DNA of 64,000 nucleotides from Lewinella sp. IMCC34183 (GTDB taxonomy: Bacteria > Bacteroidota > Bacteroidia > Chitinophagales > Saprospiraceae), in NCBI RefSeq assembly GCF_003390915.1, contig NZ_QMEM01000001.1, forward strand, positions 1,054,001 through 1,118,000, written 5' to 3'. The position numbers were made by a program, and so were the translations under genes. Positions 1 to 8,096 of this stretch are shown here, piece by piece. Numbering within the stretch: the first letter of the stretch is position 1; each line of letters opens with the position of its first letter. Under the pieces are notes generated by a model. The model was not told the DNA's origin. It did no database searches and saw only the letters and a list, made by a program, of their open reading frames with translations.

Positions 1-80
1 GCTTCCTCGACGTAGCCGTTGCGGGCGTTGAGGTCCTCACCCATATTGAGAACGGAGCGATACTTTTCCTGAAGCGTCAT
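1..80 (-). CDS. N-terminal fragment of a small protein, cut by window edge
   Basis: Only the first 26 codons are inside the window, starting at the ATG whose complement is at 78-80. The visible start (MTLQEKYRSVLNMGEDL) resembles short cytoplasmic Bacteroidota proteins annotated as LysM or BON peptidoglycan-binding proteins, but that is a memory-based impression from very few residues. It lies downstream of, and on the same strand as, the Ig-like lipoprotein gene, 39 bp away. A 6-bp inverted repeat (89-94 with 104-109) in the gap could be a weak terminator. Function uncertain. Confidence 0.45.
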   Translation of the reverse strand, partial: MTLQEKYRSVLNMGEDLNARNGYVEE

Positions 81-119
81 AGTACGTGCGTTGGTATGGC
101 TTGCCAACGGAGGACCTAC

Positions 120-1757
120 CTAGTTGTTCTCGAGGTCGATCGTTTTTTCCACCGTCCAGTTGGCCCGTAGCGGCTCGATCTCGAACCGTTCCACGGCCTC
201 GGGCTGCAACCCGAACCGCAGATCGCCCGAATCGTAGCGCTCGTTGCCGTTGCTGTCGTAAATGAGCTCCATGCGGTACGTGCCGGGTTGCAGGCTCAGG
301 TACTCGGCGACGTAATCGAAACGCTCGTGGATGTACCGTCGCGTTCCCAGGATGACCTCCCCGCTCTCGTTCACCAGGCGGAGCAGATAGTCGATGGTGG
401 GGTTCAGGTTTTCCAGGGTGATCGTCAGGTCACCGAACTTCTCCCGGGCGTCTACGGTCGGAGTGCGAACGATGGAATCCTGGTTGGTCTGTCCGTACCA
501 GTCGGTTACGGCCCCCGGTAGCATCTCGAGCCGGTAGGGGGCGGCATCCCCCCAACCGGCGCGGAGGCGGATCTCCGCCGGGTACACCGTGTCCACCTCA
601 ATGGTGTAGGGCACCGGATCCGGAAACGTATCGCGGTACAGCCGGATCAGACCGGTATCCGCCGTCTCCACCGGCCGATTGAAGACAAGGCGGATGCCCT
701 CTCCCGGGTTCACCCGCCCGCTCGTACGATCCACGACGGTAAACGGCTCCCGGGGGGCGTCCCCGGCTTCCAGTCCATCCACGATCACCGTATCGGTCCA
801 TTCGCCGTTGCGACCCAGCAACAGGGTATCGGCCGCGGGTTCGCGGTAGAAGAGCCGAAGGGTATCGTTGAAGTTGTCCCGGAGATAGGTGCGTCCGATC
901 CGGAGATCGACGTTTGCGGCCGGCTGATTAAGGGCAAGCTTGATGAGGCCGTAATTCTGGATGCTTGCCTGCTGCACCTGTACGGCCCGGGCAATAGGTG
1001 AGACCCGGATAGTGCCCACGGGAGTATCACCGCCGGCCACCGTGACTATGCTGTCTAGGAAGCCTACCGCCAGCGGCGGGAAGAGTCCGCCGAAGTCCGC
1101 GTAGTACCCACGCGCCGCCGGGTTGCGCTCCAGGGCGACCACCCGGTACGCACCGGGGCGGACGTTACTCACGGTGAAGGCCCCCGACGAAGTGGTCTGT
1201 GCGAAGTAGGTCGGATTTTCGATAAAGACCGCTGAATCGGCCAGGTTATCGTACAGGGTAACGGCGATGTTTTCCAGGGGGTCGCCGGTATAGGCGTCCA
1301 CCACCTGCCCGCTTACCGAGGCGGTATCCAGCTCGGGCCCGGTAGCGAATACGAAGCGCAGGTTTTCGGTAGGATTTCCCTCGTTAAGGTCCTTCACCGC
1401 CGCACCGATGTTGACCACGTAAGTGACGCTGTCCCGCAGCGGCACCCCCTCCAGGGGGATGACCAGGGTACGGCGGCGCAGCTCGGGCCGCTGGCCTTCG
1501 GCGTAGTCCAGCGGCGGGCTGATGATGATCTGCTGCTGCGGGTCCAGCTCCACCCACTCGTCGAAGGTGAGCTCGATCCGCTCGGGCCGGAAGTTGGTCT
1601 GAAAGTTCGGTGTCGACTCCTCCAGGACCAGCACCGGGCCGAGGGAGTCCCGGGGGCCCCCGTTGGGCGGTGAAGGAGTAGCGCACCGCTGCAGGCCGAA
1701 AAACTGGGCGACAAACGCGAGCACGAAGAGCAGGGGAAAGAGTACGGTACGGTCCAA
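120..1757 (-). CDS. Ig-like domain lipoprotein (SbsA-type Ig plus carboxypeptidase-regulatory-like domain)
   Basis: A 545-aa exported protein. An N-terminal hydrophobic segment ends at Cys25 in the context RCATPSPPNGGPRD, which resembles the start of many Bacteroidota Ig-like lipoproteins, although the lipobox itself is poor. Residues about 45-140 look like an SbsA-type bacterial Ig-like domain (RIELTFDEWVEL). Residues about 145-210 look like a carboxypeptidase-regulatory beta-sandwich (SGQVVDAYTGDPLENIAV), and more beta-rich repeats follow. No catalytic motif is visible, so a structural or adhesive envelope role is inferred. The reading frame has a stop seven codons upstream, so the TTG at 1757 is the first possible start. 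Family fairly sure; function unknown. Confidence 0.75.
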   Translation of the reverse strand: MDRTVLFPLLFVLAFVAQFFGLQRCATPSPPNGGPRDSLGPVLVLEESTPNFQTNFRPERIELTFDEWVELDPQQQIIISPPLDYAEGQRPELRRRTLVIPLEGVPLRDSVTYVVNIGAAVKDLNEGNPTENLRFVFATGPELDTASVSGQVVDAYTGDPLENIAVTLYDNLADSAVFIENPTYFAQTTSSGAFTVSNVRPGAYRVVALERNPAARGYYADFGGLFPPLAVGFLDSIVTVAGGDTPVGTIRVSPIARAVQVQQASIQNYGLIKLALNQPAANVDLRIGRTYLRDNFNDTLRLFYREPAADTLLLGRNGEWTDTVIVDGLEAGDAPREPFTVVDRTSGRVNPGEGIRLVFNRPVETADTGLIRLYRDTFPDPVPYTIEVDTVYPAEIRLRAGWGDAAPYRLEMLPGAVTDWYGQTNQDSIVRTPTVDAREKFGDLTITLENLNPTIDYLLRLVNESGEVILGTRRYIHERFDYVAEYLSLQPGTYRMELIYDSNGNERYDSGDLRFGLQPEAVERFEIEPLRANWTVEKTIDLENN

Positions 1758-1817
1758 GGGGGCGGAGCTTGAGGGCTAGCTACAATGACGCGCGGAAGCG
1801 GTGCATGGTTGGCCCCG

Positions 1818-3446
1818 TCAGCGAATGAGCACGAAGGAACCCCGTTCGGTCCGTCGGCTGCCGTCGCGGAAGTCGGCATCGAGTACCCACACGTAGGCCC
1901 CGGCCGCCGCGGGGCGGTCCCCTACCCTGCCGTCCCAGCCCAGTCCGGGGTCGTCGGCCACCCCGCCGCCGCCGTCGAAGGCCAGTCCGCCCCAGCGGTC
2001 GTAGACCGCAAAGCGGTGAATGCGCAACAGGTCACCGTTGGATTGCGGATAGACGCGGTCGTTCGTCCCGTTACCGTCGGGGGAGAAGGCCGTGGGCACG
2101 TAGTAGGCGCGGCAGGAGGCGACGGTCACCGCCACGTCCGCATACTGGACCACGCAGGGATGCTCCAGGGTGATCCGCCAGCGGCCGGTGCGCTGCAGGT
2201 CCAGGGTATCGAAAAATACACCGTCATCGGTGTAGGCCCTGGCGTCGGGAAAGTCCGCCGCTATCCGCAGGTGCTGGCCGTCGCACAGGCTCGTATCGGC
2301 CGGCACGCGTAACTCGGGCACCGTATACCGGTCAAGGGTAAGGCGGTCCACCGTCGTGCAGGCGGTGTCGGTGCGGGTGGCGGTCACGGTGTAGGTGCCC
2401 GGCTCGGTCAGCGTGGCCACCGCGCCGCGGGTGCTGCCGTCGCTCCAGGCGTAGGTTGCCGTAGGAACGGTCACATCGATGGCCAGGCTCTCGCCGGGGC
2501 AGAGGGTGGTATCCGATCCCAGGTCGATGAAGGCGCTGTCCCCGGCCACGGTCACCCGTACCGTATCGAGGAGCGGCAGTCCGCAGGCGTCGAAGATCTT
2601 AACGCTGTACAGGGTAGTGGTGTCGGGACTGGCCTCCACGCTGGCGGCGGTGGGGTCGGACAAGCCCGCAGCGGGCGACCAGGCGTAGGATTCCCCCCCG
2701 GACACTTCGAGCAGCGCGCGTCCCCCCGGGCATACGGTCACGTCGGCCAGCCGGTCCGCGAAGGAGTTGAAGGTGAAACATACCTGCTGGTCGTTCGTGA
2801 ACCCGCCGGTCGCCGCGGCGAAGCCGTAATAGACCAGGGGATCGCCCCCGAAGATGGTGGTGACGATGTCACCGGTATACTCCAGGCGCAGTTCGCAGTC
2901 GAAGTATACGCGGAGGGTCGTGGCGGGTGCGTCCCAGGTGACGCGCAGGGGGAAGGAGGTGCAGGTTTCGATGTTGTCCGCGCCGGCGCGTGCGCGTACC
3001 GGACCGGCCAGGTTATCGGCGCCGGAGTGCGTCACCGCCCCGTTGGCCATGACGGCGACGTGATCGTAGGCGGGGTCGAGGCGGTTAACGTTTTCGTAGG
3101 TGTCGAACTCAACGCCCAGCGCGGGCCGTATTCCCCCGATCCCCAACCCCTCCCCCGGCTGGCCGATACTGGCGCTCACGGGTTGCAGTCCGAAGACGAT
3201 CCCGTCGGCGCCGAGCAGGTCCACGCAGCCGAAGTTCATCTCCATGACCAGATCGAAGCTGTTGCGGAGATTGACCTTCTCCGGATGCCAGATACTGCCG
3301 ACGGAGGCCATCTCTTCCGCGGTGGTGAGCTGGAAGCAGCTGTCGTTCACCTGCCGCGCCGCGCCATTGATGAAAAAAGGCTCATCCTGCGCGGCCAACA
3401 GCCCGTGGAGAAAGAGAAATACCACCGTGAAGCGGATCAGCGCCAT
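1818..3446 (-). CDS. T9SS type-B-sorted surface protein with L-type-lectin-like domain
   Basis: A 542-aa secreted protein. Residues 1-19 form a signal peptide ending near LLAAQ. Residues about 22-235 resemble the L-type lectin fold seen in Bacteroidota gliding proteins (GADGIVFGLQ, ALGVEFDTYEN). The middle contains PKD/Ig-like segments with paired cysteines. The last 95 residues are a CHU_C/gliding-motility C-terminal domain (PTAFSPDGNGTNDRVYP, then YDRWGG), the type-B export signal of the type IX secretion system. The protein should therefore be moved across the outer membrane and attached or released. The start is the ATG at 3446 rather than an upstream TTG, because a TACCTTGG promoter element lies five bases before it. 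The ligand is unknown. Confidence 0.85.
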   Translation of the reverse strand: MALIRFTVVFLFLHGLLAAQDEPFFINGAARQVNDSCFQLTTAEEMASVGSIWHPEKVNLRNSFDLVMEMNFGCVDLLGADGIVFGLQPVSASIGQPGEGLGIGGIRPALGVEFDTYENVNRLDPAYDHVAVMANGAVTHSGADNLAGPVRARAGADNIETCTSFPLRVTWDAPATTLRVYFDCELRLEYTGDIVTTIFGGDPLVYYGFAAATGGFTNDQQVCFTFNSFADRLADVTVCPGGRALLEVSGGESYAWSPAAGLSDPTAASVEASPDTTTLYSVKIFDACGLPLLDTVRVTVAGDSAFIDLGSDTTLCPGESLAIDVTVPTATYAWSDGSTRGAVATLTEPGTYTVTATRTDTACTTVDRLTLDRYTVPELRVPADTSLCDGQHLRIAADFPDARAYTDDGVFFDTLDLQRTGRWRITLEHPCVVQYADVAVTVASCRAYYVPTAFSPDGNGTNDRVYPQSNGDLLRIHRFAVYDRWGGLAFDGGGGVADDPGLGWDGRVGDRPAAAGAYVWVLDADFRDGSRRTERGSFVLIR

Positions 3447-3451
3447 GCACC

Positions 3452-3459
3452 CCAAGGTA
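3452..3459 (-). promoter_or_regulatory. Bacteroidota -7 element for the lectin-like gene
   Basis: On the minus strand this reads TACCTTGG, a one-base variant of the Bacteroidota -7 consensus TAnnTTTG. Only five bases separate it from the ATG, so transcription would begin at or next to the start codon (leaderless mRNA). This is inferred from the position only. Confidence 0.55.
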
Positions 3460-3477
3460 CTCGCTTTTGCCTAACCT

Positions 3478-4188
3478 TCACTGCACCCGCGCGCCGCCGC
3501 CGCCGCCGAAAGTATCCACCGCCGCCAGGAGGGCGTAATAGGCGACGCTCACCCCGCACACCGCCCGCCACAGCGGGCTCGGCTCGGGGTAGTACCACAC
3601 GTTGAAGACGGCCGAGGAGATAAAGGCCACCGTGGCCAGCAGGGTCGCTACCCACCAGCGCCCGCCCCGGCTTGGGTAGGCGAAAAGGATGGGCAGGAAG
3701 TGCATCAGGGCAAAGGCCAGCACGATGCCCACCAGGGCCCAGCCCGGCAGGCCGGGCGTCACGAAGACCAGCAGGTAGACCACCATGTTCCACATCACAG
3801 GGAAGCCCACGAAGTGCTTCCCGTCGGCGCTCACCATCCCTTCCAGGCCGTAGTACAGGGCCCCCGAGAGCAGCATGGCAAAGGTGCACAGCAGGCGGGG
3901 CCAGTACGCCAGATCGATGGCCGCGTAGAAGAAATAGGCCGGCAGAATGGCGTAGGAAAAGAAATCGATGACGTAGTCGATCTGTTTGCCGCTGACCCGG
4001 GGCAGTACCTCCTCCACCCGGGCGAGGCGGGCGAACGTACCGTCGACCCCGTCGATGACGAGGGAAATGAGGATCCAGAGCATCGCCAGCCGGTACTCCC
4101 CCGCACTTACGGCCAGCAGCCCCATGAAGGCGGCGAGCAGGCCGGTAGCGGTGAATACGTGTACGGACCAGGCGGCAATTTTACTCAT
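3478..4188 (-). CDS. pcs: Phosphatidylcholine synthase (CDP-diacylglycerol-choline O-phosphatidyltransferase)
   Basis: A 236-aa integral membrane enzyme of the CDP-alcohol phosphatidyltransferase family. The family condenses CDP-diacylglycerol with free choline to make phosphatidylcholine in the inner membrane. The catalytic signature is present with the longer spacing typical of Pcs: DGVDGTFAR, then SGKQIDYVIDF. The N-terminus (WSVHVFTATG) and the segment GFPVMWNMVV match what I recall of rhizobial Pcs. About seven or eight hydrophobic segments are visible, and the length is normal for Pcs. It is followed on the same strand by no coupled gene; the EI24-like gene ends 18 bp upstream of its start. 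Phosphatidylcholine is not a common lipid in Bacteroidota, so the gene is notable. Confidence 0.88.
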   Translation of the reverse strand: MSKIAAWSVHVFTATGLLAAFMGLLAVSAGEYRLAMLWILISLVIDGVDGTFARLARVEEVLPRVSGKQIDYVIDFFSYAILPAYFFYAAIDLAYWPRLLCTFAMLLSGALYYGLEGMVSADGKHFVGFPVMWNMVVYLLVFVTPGLPGWALVGIVLAFALMHFLPILFAYPSRGGRWWVATLLATVAFISSAVFNVWYYPEPSPLWRAVCGVSVAYYALLAAVDTFGGGGGARVQ

Positions 4189-4206
4189 GGAGGTGGCTTA
4201 GACGGC

Positions 4207-5079
4207 TCAAGATAGGGAGCGGGCGGCCTTCTCCTCCTTACGCGCCCGCTTGGCGGCCCGGCGATCTGCCTTTTCCTGCTCCTTCGCGCTCATCCGGTAG
4301 CCCACCAGATGCAGGTCGCTCTTCTCCCGCAGCACGATACCGGCCGCGACCGAAGTGACCAGGGGACCAAGAACCGTACCGAACAACGGCACCTTCAGCA
4401 TGATGAACAGGGGAATACCCAGGCCCATACAGATGGCGACGTGGTGGCGCCACAGGTGCCGCAGGCTCTGCCGGATGCCCAGGTCAAACTGCTCGTTGTA
4501 GTTGTCGGCGATGGCGTAACCGAGGATGGTGGCCTCCACCAACACGGCGAAAAGGCCCTGCAGGGAACCCGGCAGCATTTCACCGAATACGTCCACGATG
4601 ATGGTCTGCAGAATCAGTCCCATGGTCAGCACCTTGAACATGCGAATCTGGGCCTGCAGGAACGGCCGGAACAGGTGGGCTTCCTCGACGTCCTTCTGGA
4701 TGATGATCTGCAGCGTCCGGCGCATGAAATGGTAGGTGACCACCTCCAGCAGTACCAGCACGACGTAGTTGAGCGCCCCGTCGGAAAGGCTGTCGTAGGC
4801 ATCGTACACCAGTCGGAGGAGCAGGCTGTCGCCCCCGATCGCGAGGCTGTAGATCGGGTCGTCGGTATGCTTCTGCCACCAGTCCACGACCTCCCCGATC
4901 ATGAACAGCCCCATCAGCACTCCGGTGACCACCAGGCCGCGGGCTACCCAGCCGTACTGCCGCAGCCCGTTCCACAGCCGGTGATTGAGCATGAAGCGCC
5001 AGGCACGCGGGAAGGTGAGCAGGGTATAGAAAAACTCGTGGACGCCGTAGCGGAATTTCGTTAGGCGATCGCGTTTCAT
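4207..5079 (-). CDS. EI24/CysZ-like multi-pass membrane protein
   Basis: A 290-aa membrane protein with about five or six hydrophobic segments and a strongly basic, lysine/arginine/alanine-rich cytoplasmic tail (residues about 260-290). The overall pattern resembles EI24-domain proteins of Bacteroidota, but no diagnostic motif is decisive. Its ATG overlaps the TGA of the preceding 94-aa gene by one base (TGATG), which implies translational coupling. The pcs gene follows on the same strand 18 bp further on, so the three may form one transcript. Substrate and role unknown. Confidence 0.7.
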   Translation of the reverse strand: MKRDRLTKFRYGVHEFFYTLLTFPRAWRFMLNHRLWNGLRQYGWVARGLVVTGVLMGLFMIGEVVDWWQKHTDDPIYSLAIGGDSLLLRLVYDAYDSLSDGALNYVVLVLLEVVTYHFMRRTLQIIIQKDVEEAHLFRPFLQAQIRMFKVLTMGLILQTIIVDVFGEMLPGSLQGLFAVLVEATILGYAIADNYNEQFDLGIRQSLRHLWRHHVAICMGLGIPLFIMLKVPLFGTVLGPLVTSVAAGIVLREKSDLHLVGYRMSAKEQEKADRRAAKRARKEEKAARSLS

Positions 5080-5363
5080 CAGATCTCTTTTCCGCTACGA
5101 CAGCGTTCCAGGTCGGCCCGCAGGCGGGCGTTTTCGGCCCGCAGTTCCTGTACGTTCTCGAAGGTGGCAGGCCGGTCGCGGGCGGCGGGTTCCTCGTAGG
5201 TTTGCTCGTTTACGAGGCCCTCGTCGGTCATGCCCAGCCAGCCGCGGACGTTGGCCACGGGATCCTCCCCGTTGTACCAGGCCGCCCCGAAGTAGACGAT
5301 GGGCAGGGCGATGAGCAGAAACAGCAAAAAGCGACTGAAGGCGGTCAGGCGGGTACGGGGCAT
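5079..5363 (-). CDS. Small membrane-anchored protein with C-terminal coiled coil
   Basis: A 94-aa protein with one transmembrane helix at residues about 10-27 and a charged, probably coiled-coil C-terminus (residues about 68-90, VQELRAENARLRADLERC). I recognise no family. It is the first gene of a likely operon with the EI24-like gene (one-base overlap of stop and start) and pcs. Two Bacteroidota-type -7 elements lie upstream, at 5381-5388 (TACCTTAG) and 5408-5415 (TACCTTTG). Confidence 0.7.
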   Translation of the reverse strand: MPRTRLTAFSRFLLFLLIALPIVYFGAAWYNGEDPVANVRGWLGMTDEGLVNEQTYEEPAARDRPATFENVQELRAENARLRADLERCRSGKEI

Positions 5364-5407
5364 GGCGGGCTAATTTTTTCCTAAGGTAGGGGGCGGGGAC
5401 GCAGGTG

Positions 5408-5415
5408 CAAAGGTA
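5408..5415 (-). promoter_or_regulatory. -7 element upstream of the 94-aa gene operon
   Basis: Reads TACCTTTG on the minus strand, an exact match to TAnnTTTG, 44 bases before the ATG of the 94-aa gene. A second variant (TACCTTAG, 5381-5388) lies 17 bases before the same ATG. Either could be the real start signal. Confidence 0.5.
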
Positions 5416-5452
5416 AGTCTACCAACGCAAGGTCCCGGGCGACGAGCGGGCG

Positions 5453-6754
5453 TCAGTCCACGTGTACCCCCCCCATGAACATCACGAACATCAGGCACTG
5501 AAAGTAAAGACCGGCCGGGATGATGGCGTACCCCAGGGGTTTCCAACGCAGGTAGTAGTAGGCCCAGTAGGGCAGGATCATAAAGGTCACGTAGGAGATG
5601 ACCAGGTACTTGCGGATGTGCTCGTAATAATCGAAATCGAAGGCGAACCACAGCAGGTGGGTAAGCAGGAGCAGGGGAACGAGGTACAGCAGCGGACCGC
5701 GCGGGCGATCGAAAAGGAAAATCATGAAAATGAAGAGGAAGGGATTGGGTTGCAGGTAGCGGTTGATGCCCGTGAGCACCGTGGCCCCGTACTCCCCCTC
5801 CATCATCCACTTCCATTCGGGATTAAAAAAGAGGATGCTGACCAGGCACATGCACAGGTAGATGACGGCCACCAGTTCCACCGGCCGCAGGTCGGTACCG
5901 ATCCGGCCGCGGACGAGCCAGCGCACCAGCCAGGTTAGTCCGAAAGCCGCCGCCAGCACGCCGATCCAGACGTTGGCCGTACGCAGGCGCGAAAGGAAGT
6001 TTTCCCCGCCGCCCGCCAGGGGAAACACCGGGAGACCGAACTGCCGCCCCCACCCTTCCGACTGGGTGCGGTAGTAGGCGAAGGCATCACCCACCTGCAG
6101 GTACTGGATCACCGCCACCGTGGCGGCGGCCAGGCCCACCGGAAGCAGGTACCAGGACAGGATCTTCCGCCAGACGGCCCACCCCAGGGCTTCCCGCGGC
6201 GGGCGGAGCATCAACTCCATCCCGACCAGGGCGGGAATGAGAAAAAGGAAGGTGGGGCGCGTGAGGCCGGACAGCAGAAGGCCGGCAAACACCACCCACC
6301 GCTGCTGCCGCAACAGCCCGACGATGGCCAGCGTGGCGAAGGCGAAAAACCAGGCTTCGGACAGCGGCGTGTAAAAAAAGAACACGAAGGGCAGGGAGAA
6401 ATATAGTCCCAGGGTGAGCGGATGCGGACGCAGGGTCACGCACAGCCCCCAGAGCGCGGCCAGGAATACGCCCGCGTTGAGGAGGCTGATGCCCACGCCG
6501 GAGAGCCCGGTGAGGCGCCAGATGTACGCGAACAGGGGATAGAATCCGGCGCTGGCGGGCTGTCCGCCGGCGTACTCGTAGCCCTTATCGGCGATGGACC
6601 GGTAGAAACCTGCGTCCCACTTGACGAGCCCTTCCTCCGTGGGCAGACGGTCCAGATAGCCCAGGCTGTACAGGCCGTAGTACGTCAGCACGAAGCATCC
6701 GAAATAGGCGAGCAGATAAAGCAGGTAGCGGTAGGGACCGGGGGGATGGTGCAC
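5453..6754 (-). CDS. GT-C-like multi-pass membrane glycosyltransferase (PIG-V-like)
   Basis: A protein of about 433 aa with ten or more hydrophobic segments. After the first helix comes WDAGFYRSIADKGYEY, which resembles the acidic first-loop motif of PIG-V-type mannosyltransferases and other GT-C enzymes that use polyprenyl-linked sugars. I infer transfer of a sugar from a lipid carrier at the outer face of the inner membrane; donor and acceptor are not evident. The open frame extends to 6865, but I place the start at the GTG at 6754. A TACCTTTA promoter element at 6778-6785 lies inside the longer frame, which would also overlap the divergent thiolase-like gene's promoter. Confidence 0.65.
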   Translation of the reverse strand: MHHPPGPYRYLLYLLAYFGCFVLTYYGLYSLGYLDRLPTEEGLVKWDAGFYRSIADKGYEYAGGQPASAGFYPLFAYIWRLTGLSGVGISLLNAGVFLAALWGLCVTLRPHPLTLGLYFSLPFVFFFYTPLSEAWFFAFATLAIVGLLRQQRWVVFAGLLLSGLTRPTFLFLIPALVGMELMLRPPREALGWAVWRKILSWYLLPVGLAAATVAVIQYLQVGDAFAYYRTQSEGWGRQFGLPVFPLAGGGENFLSRLRTANVWIGVLAAAFGLTWLVRWLVRGRIGTDLRPVELVAVIYLCMCLVSILFFNPEWKWMMEGEYGATVLTGINRYLQPNPFLFIFMIFLFDRPRGPLLYLVPLLLLTHLLWFAFDFDYYEHIRKYLVISYVTFMILPYWAYYYLRWKPLGYAIIPAGLYFQCLMFVMFMGGVHVD

Positions 6755-6777
6755 GGGCGGTAGGGGTTGCCAGGCCC

Positions 6778-6785
6778 TAAAGGTA
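6778..6785 (-). promoter_or_regulatory. -7 element for the GT-C-like gene
   Basis: Reads TACCTTTA on the minus strand, 23 bases before the proposed GTG start at 6754. It argues against the longer open frame that begins at 6865. Confidence 0.45.
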
Positions 6786-6850
6786 GCCGGACGGGGGGAA
6801 AGGATGGGGTCGGGCGAGAACGTGCCGCACCCTAGCGCGTTCAACCCTTG

Positions 6851-6858
6851 TATATTGC
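6851..6858 (+). promoter_or_regulatory. Possible -7 element for the thiolase-like/fadJ operon
   Basis: TATATTGC, a weak match to TAnnTTTG, lies 26 bases before the proposed TTG start at 6885. It is divergent from the element at 6778-6785. Confidence 0.3.
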
Positions 6859-6884
6859 CGTCCATTCACTCAAGCCCGCTACCG

Positions 6885-8096
6885 TTGCCCACCGAAGCTT
6901 TCATCTACGATGCCCTGCGCAGTCCCCGCGGCCGCGCCGTCCACCCCGCCGCCCTGTACGAGATAAAGCCCATCGAGCTACTGGCCCAGTGCCTGCGGGC
7001 ATTCCAGCGGCGCAGCGGCCGGGACGACCTGCCCACCGAGATCGACGACCTCGTCATCGGCTGCAATACGCCGGCCGGCGACCAGGGCTACAACATTGCG
7101 CGGGCGGCCTTGCTCTACGCCGGTTGGGGACAGGCGCGCGGGGGCTTACAGGTCAACCGCTTCAACACCAGCGGACTGGAGGCCATCAACCTGGCCGCGG
7201 CCCGCATCACCGCCGGCTACGGCGAAACGATCATCGCCGGGGGCATAGAGGTGATGTCGCGGGTACCCACCTACCTCAACAGCGGGCCTATGATGAACGA
7301 TCCGGCTACGGTGATCAATAGTCACTACATCCCGCAGGGCGTCGCGGCCGACCTCGTGGCCAGTACCCACGGCCTGGACCGCACCACCCTGGACAATTAC
7401 GCCCTCAAAAGCCACGCCCGCGCGGCGGCGGCCCAGGAAGCCGGTTACTTCGCTCCCAGCCTGGAGAAGATCACCGACCAGAACGGGCTGCCGATTCTCG
7501 ACCGCGACGTGCTGCCCGATGCCTCCCTCGACCTGGAGGCCCTGGCCGACCTGCCGCCCCGGTTCGCGGAGATGGGCCTGGCCGGCTTCGACGAGATGGC
7601 CCTCCACCGTTTCCCGCTGGTCGATCACGTCAGTCACAACCACACCATGGGTAATACGAGCCCGCCGGCCGACGGCTGCGCCCTCTGCCTGCTGGGCAAC
7701 CGGGCGGCGGGCGACCGGTTGGGCTTCAAGGCGCGGGCGCGGATCCGGGCCGTGGCCATGTCGGCCGTTGACGCCACCCTCCTCACCGGTGGCGTCAACG
7801 CGAGCGACCTGGTCCTCAAGCAAGCGGGCCTGACGCGGGACGATATCGACCTCTGGGAATTCAACGAGAGCTTTGCCGCCCCCTCCATCCGTTTCCAGCA
7901 GCGCCTGGACATCGACCCGGACCGCATCAACGTACTTGGCGGCAGCATCGCCCTCGGCGAGCCGCTCGGGGCGGTGGGCGGCATGATGCTCTGTCAGATC
8001 CTGGATGAGCTGGAGCGTCGCGACCTGACCTTCGGCAGCCTGACCATCGACGCCGGCGCGGGGCTGGCCGTCTCCACCATTATTGAACGACTATGA
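6885..8096 (+). CDS. Thiolase-family protein lacking all canonical catalytic residues
   Basis: A 403-aa protein with the full thiolase fold, closest in my memory to FadI-type acetyl-CoA acyltransferases of alphaproteobacteria (start PTEAFIYDALRSPRGRA; ARIRAVAMS; EFNESFAAP; ILDELER). The key positions are changed. The nucleophilic Cys in NRFCxSGLEA is Asn94 (NRFNTSGLEA). The His of GHPLGA is Glu359 (GEPLGA). The second Cys in LCIGxGMG is Thr387 (LTIDAGAG). The NE motif is kept. It therefore probably cannot do ordinary thiolysis; a structural, regulatory or altered catalytic role is inferred. Its TGA overlaps the ATG of the FadJ-type gene (ATGA), so the two are translationally coupled. TTG at 6885 is chosen because it matches the family N-terminus. 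Confidence 0.85.
   Translation: MPTEAFIYDALRSPRGRAVHPAALYEIKPIELLAQCLRAFQRRSGRDDLPTEIDDLVIGCNTPAGDQGYNIARAALLYAGWGQARGGLQVNRFNTSGLEAINLAAARITAGYGETIIAGGIEVMSRVPTYLNSGPMMNDPATVINSHYIPQGVAADLVASTHGLDRTTLDNYALKSHARAAAAQEAGYFAPSLEKITDQNGLPILDRDVLPDASLDLEALADLPPRFAEMGLAGFDEMALHRFPLVDHVSHNHTMGNTSPPADGCALCLLGNRAAGDRLGFKARARIRAVAMSAVDATLLTGGVNASDLVLKQAGLTRDDIDLWEFNESFAAPSIRFQQRLDIDPDRINVLGGSIALGEPLGAVGGMMLCQILDELERRDLTFGSLTIDAGAGLAVSTIIERL

Noticed and set aside
6804..6884. Upstream extension of the thiolase-like protein to ATG 6804
   Set aside because: The 27 extra residues have no family match and overlap the divergent promoter region; the TTG at 6885 gives the standard N-terminus.
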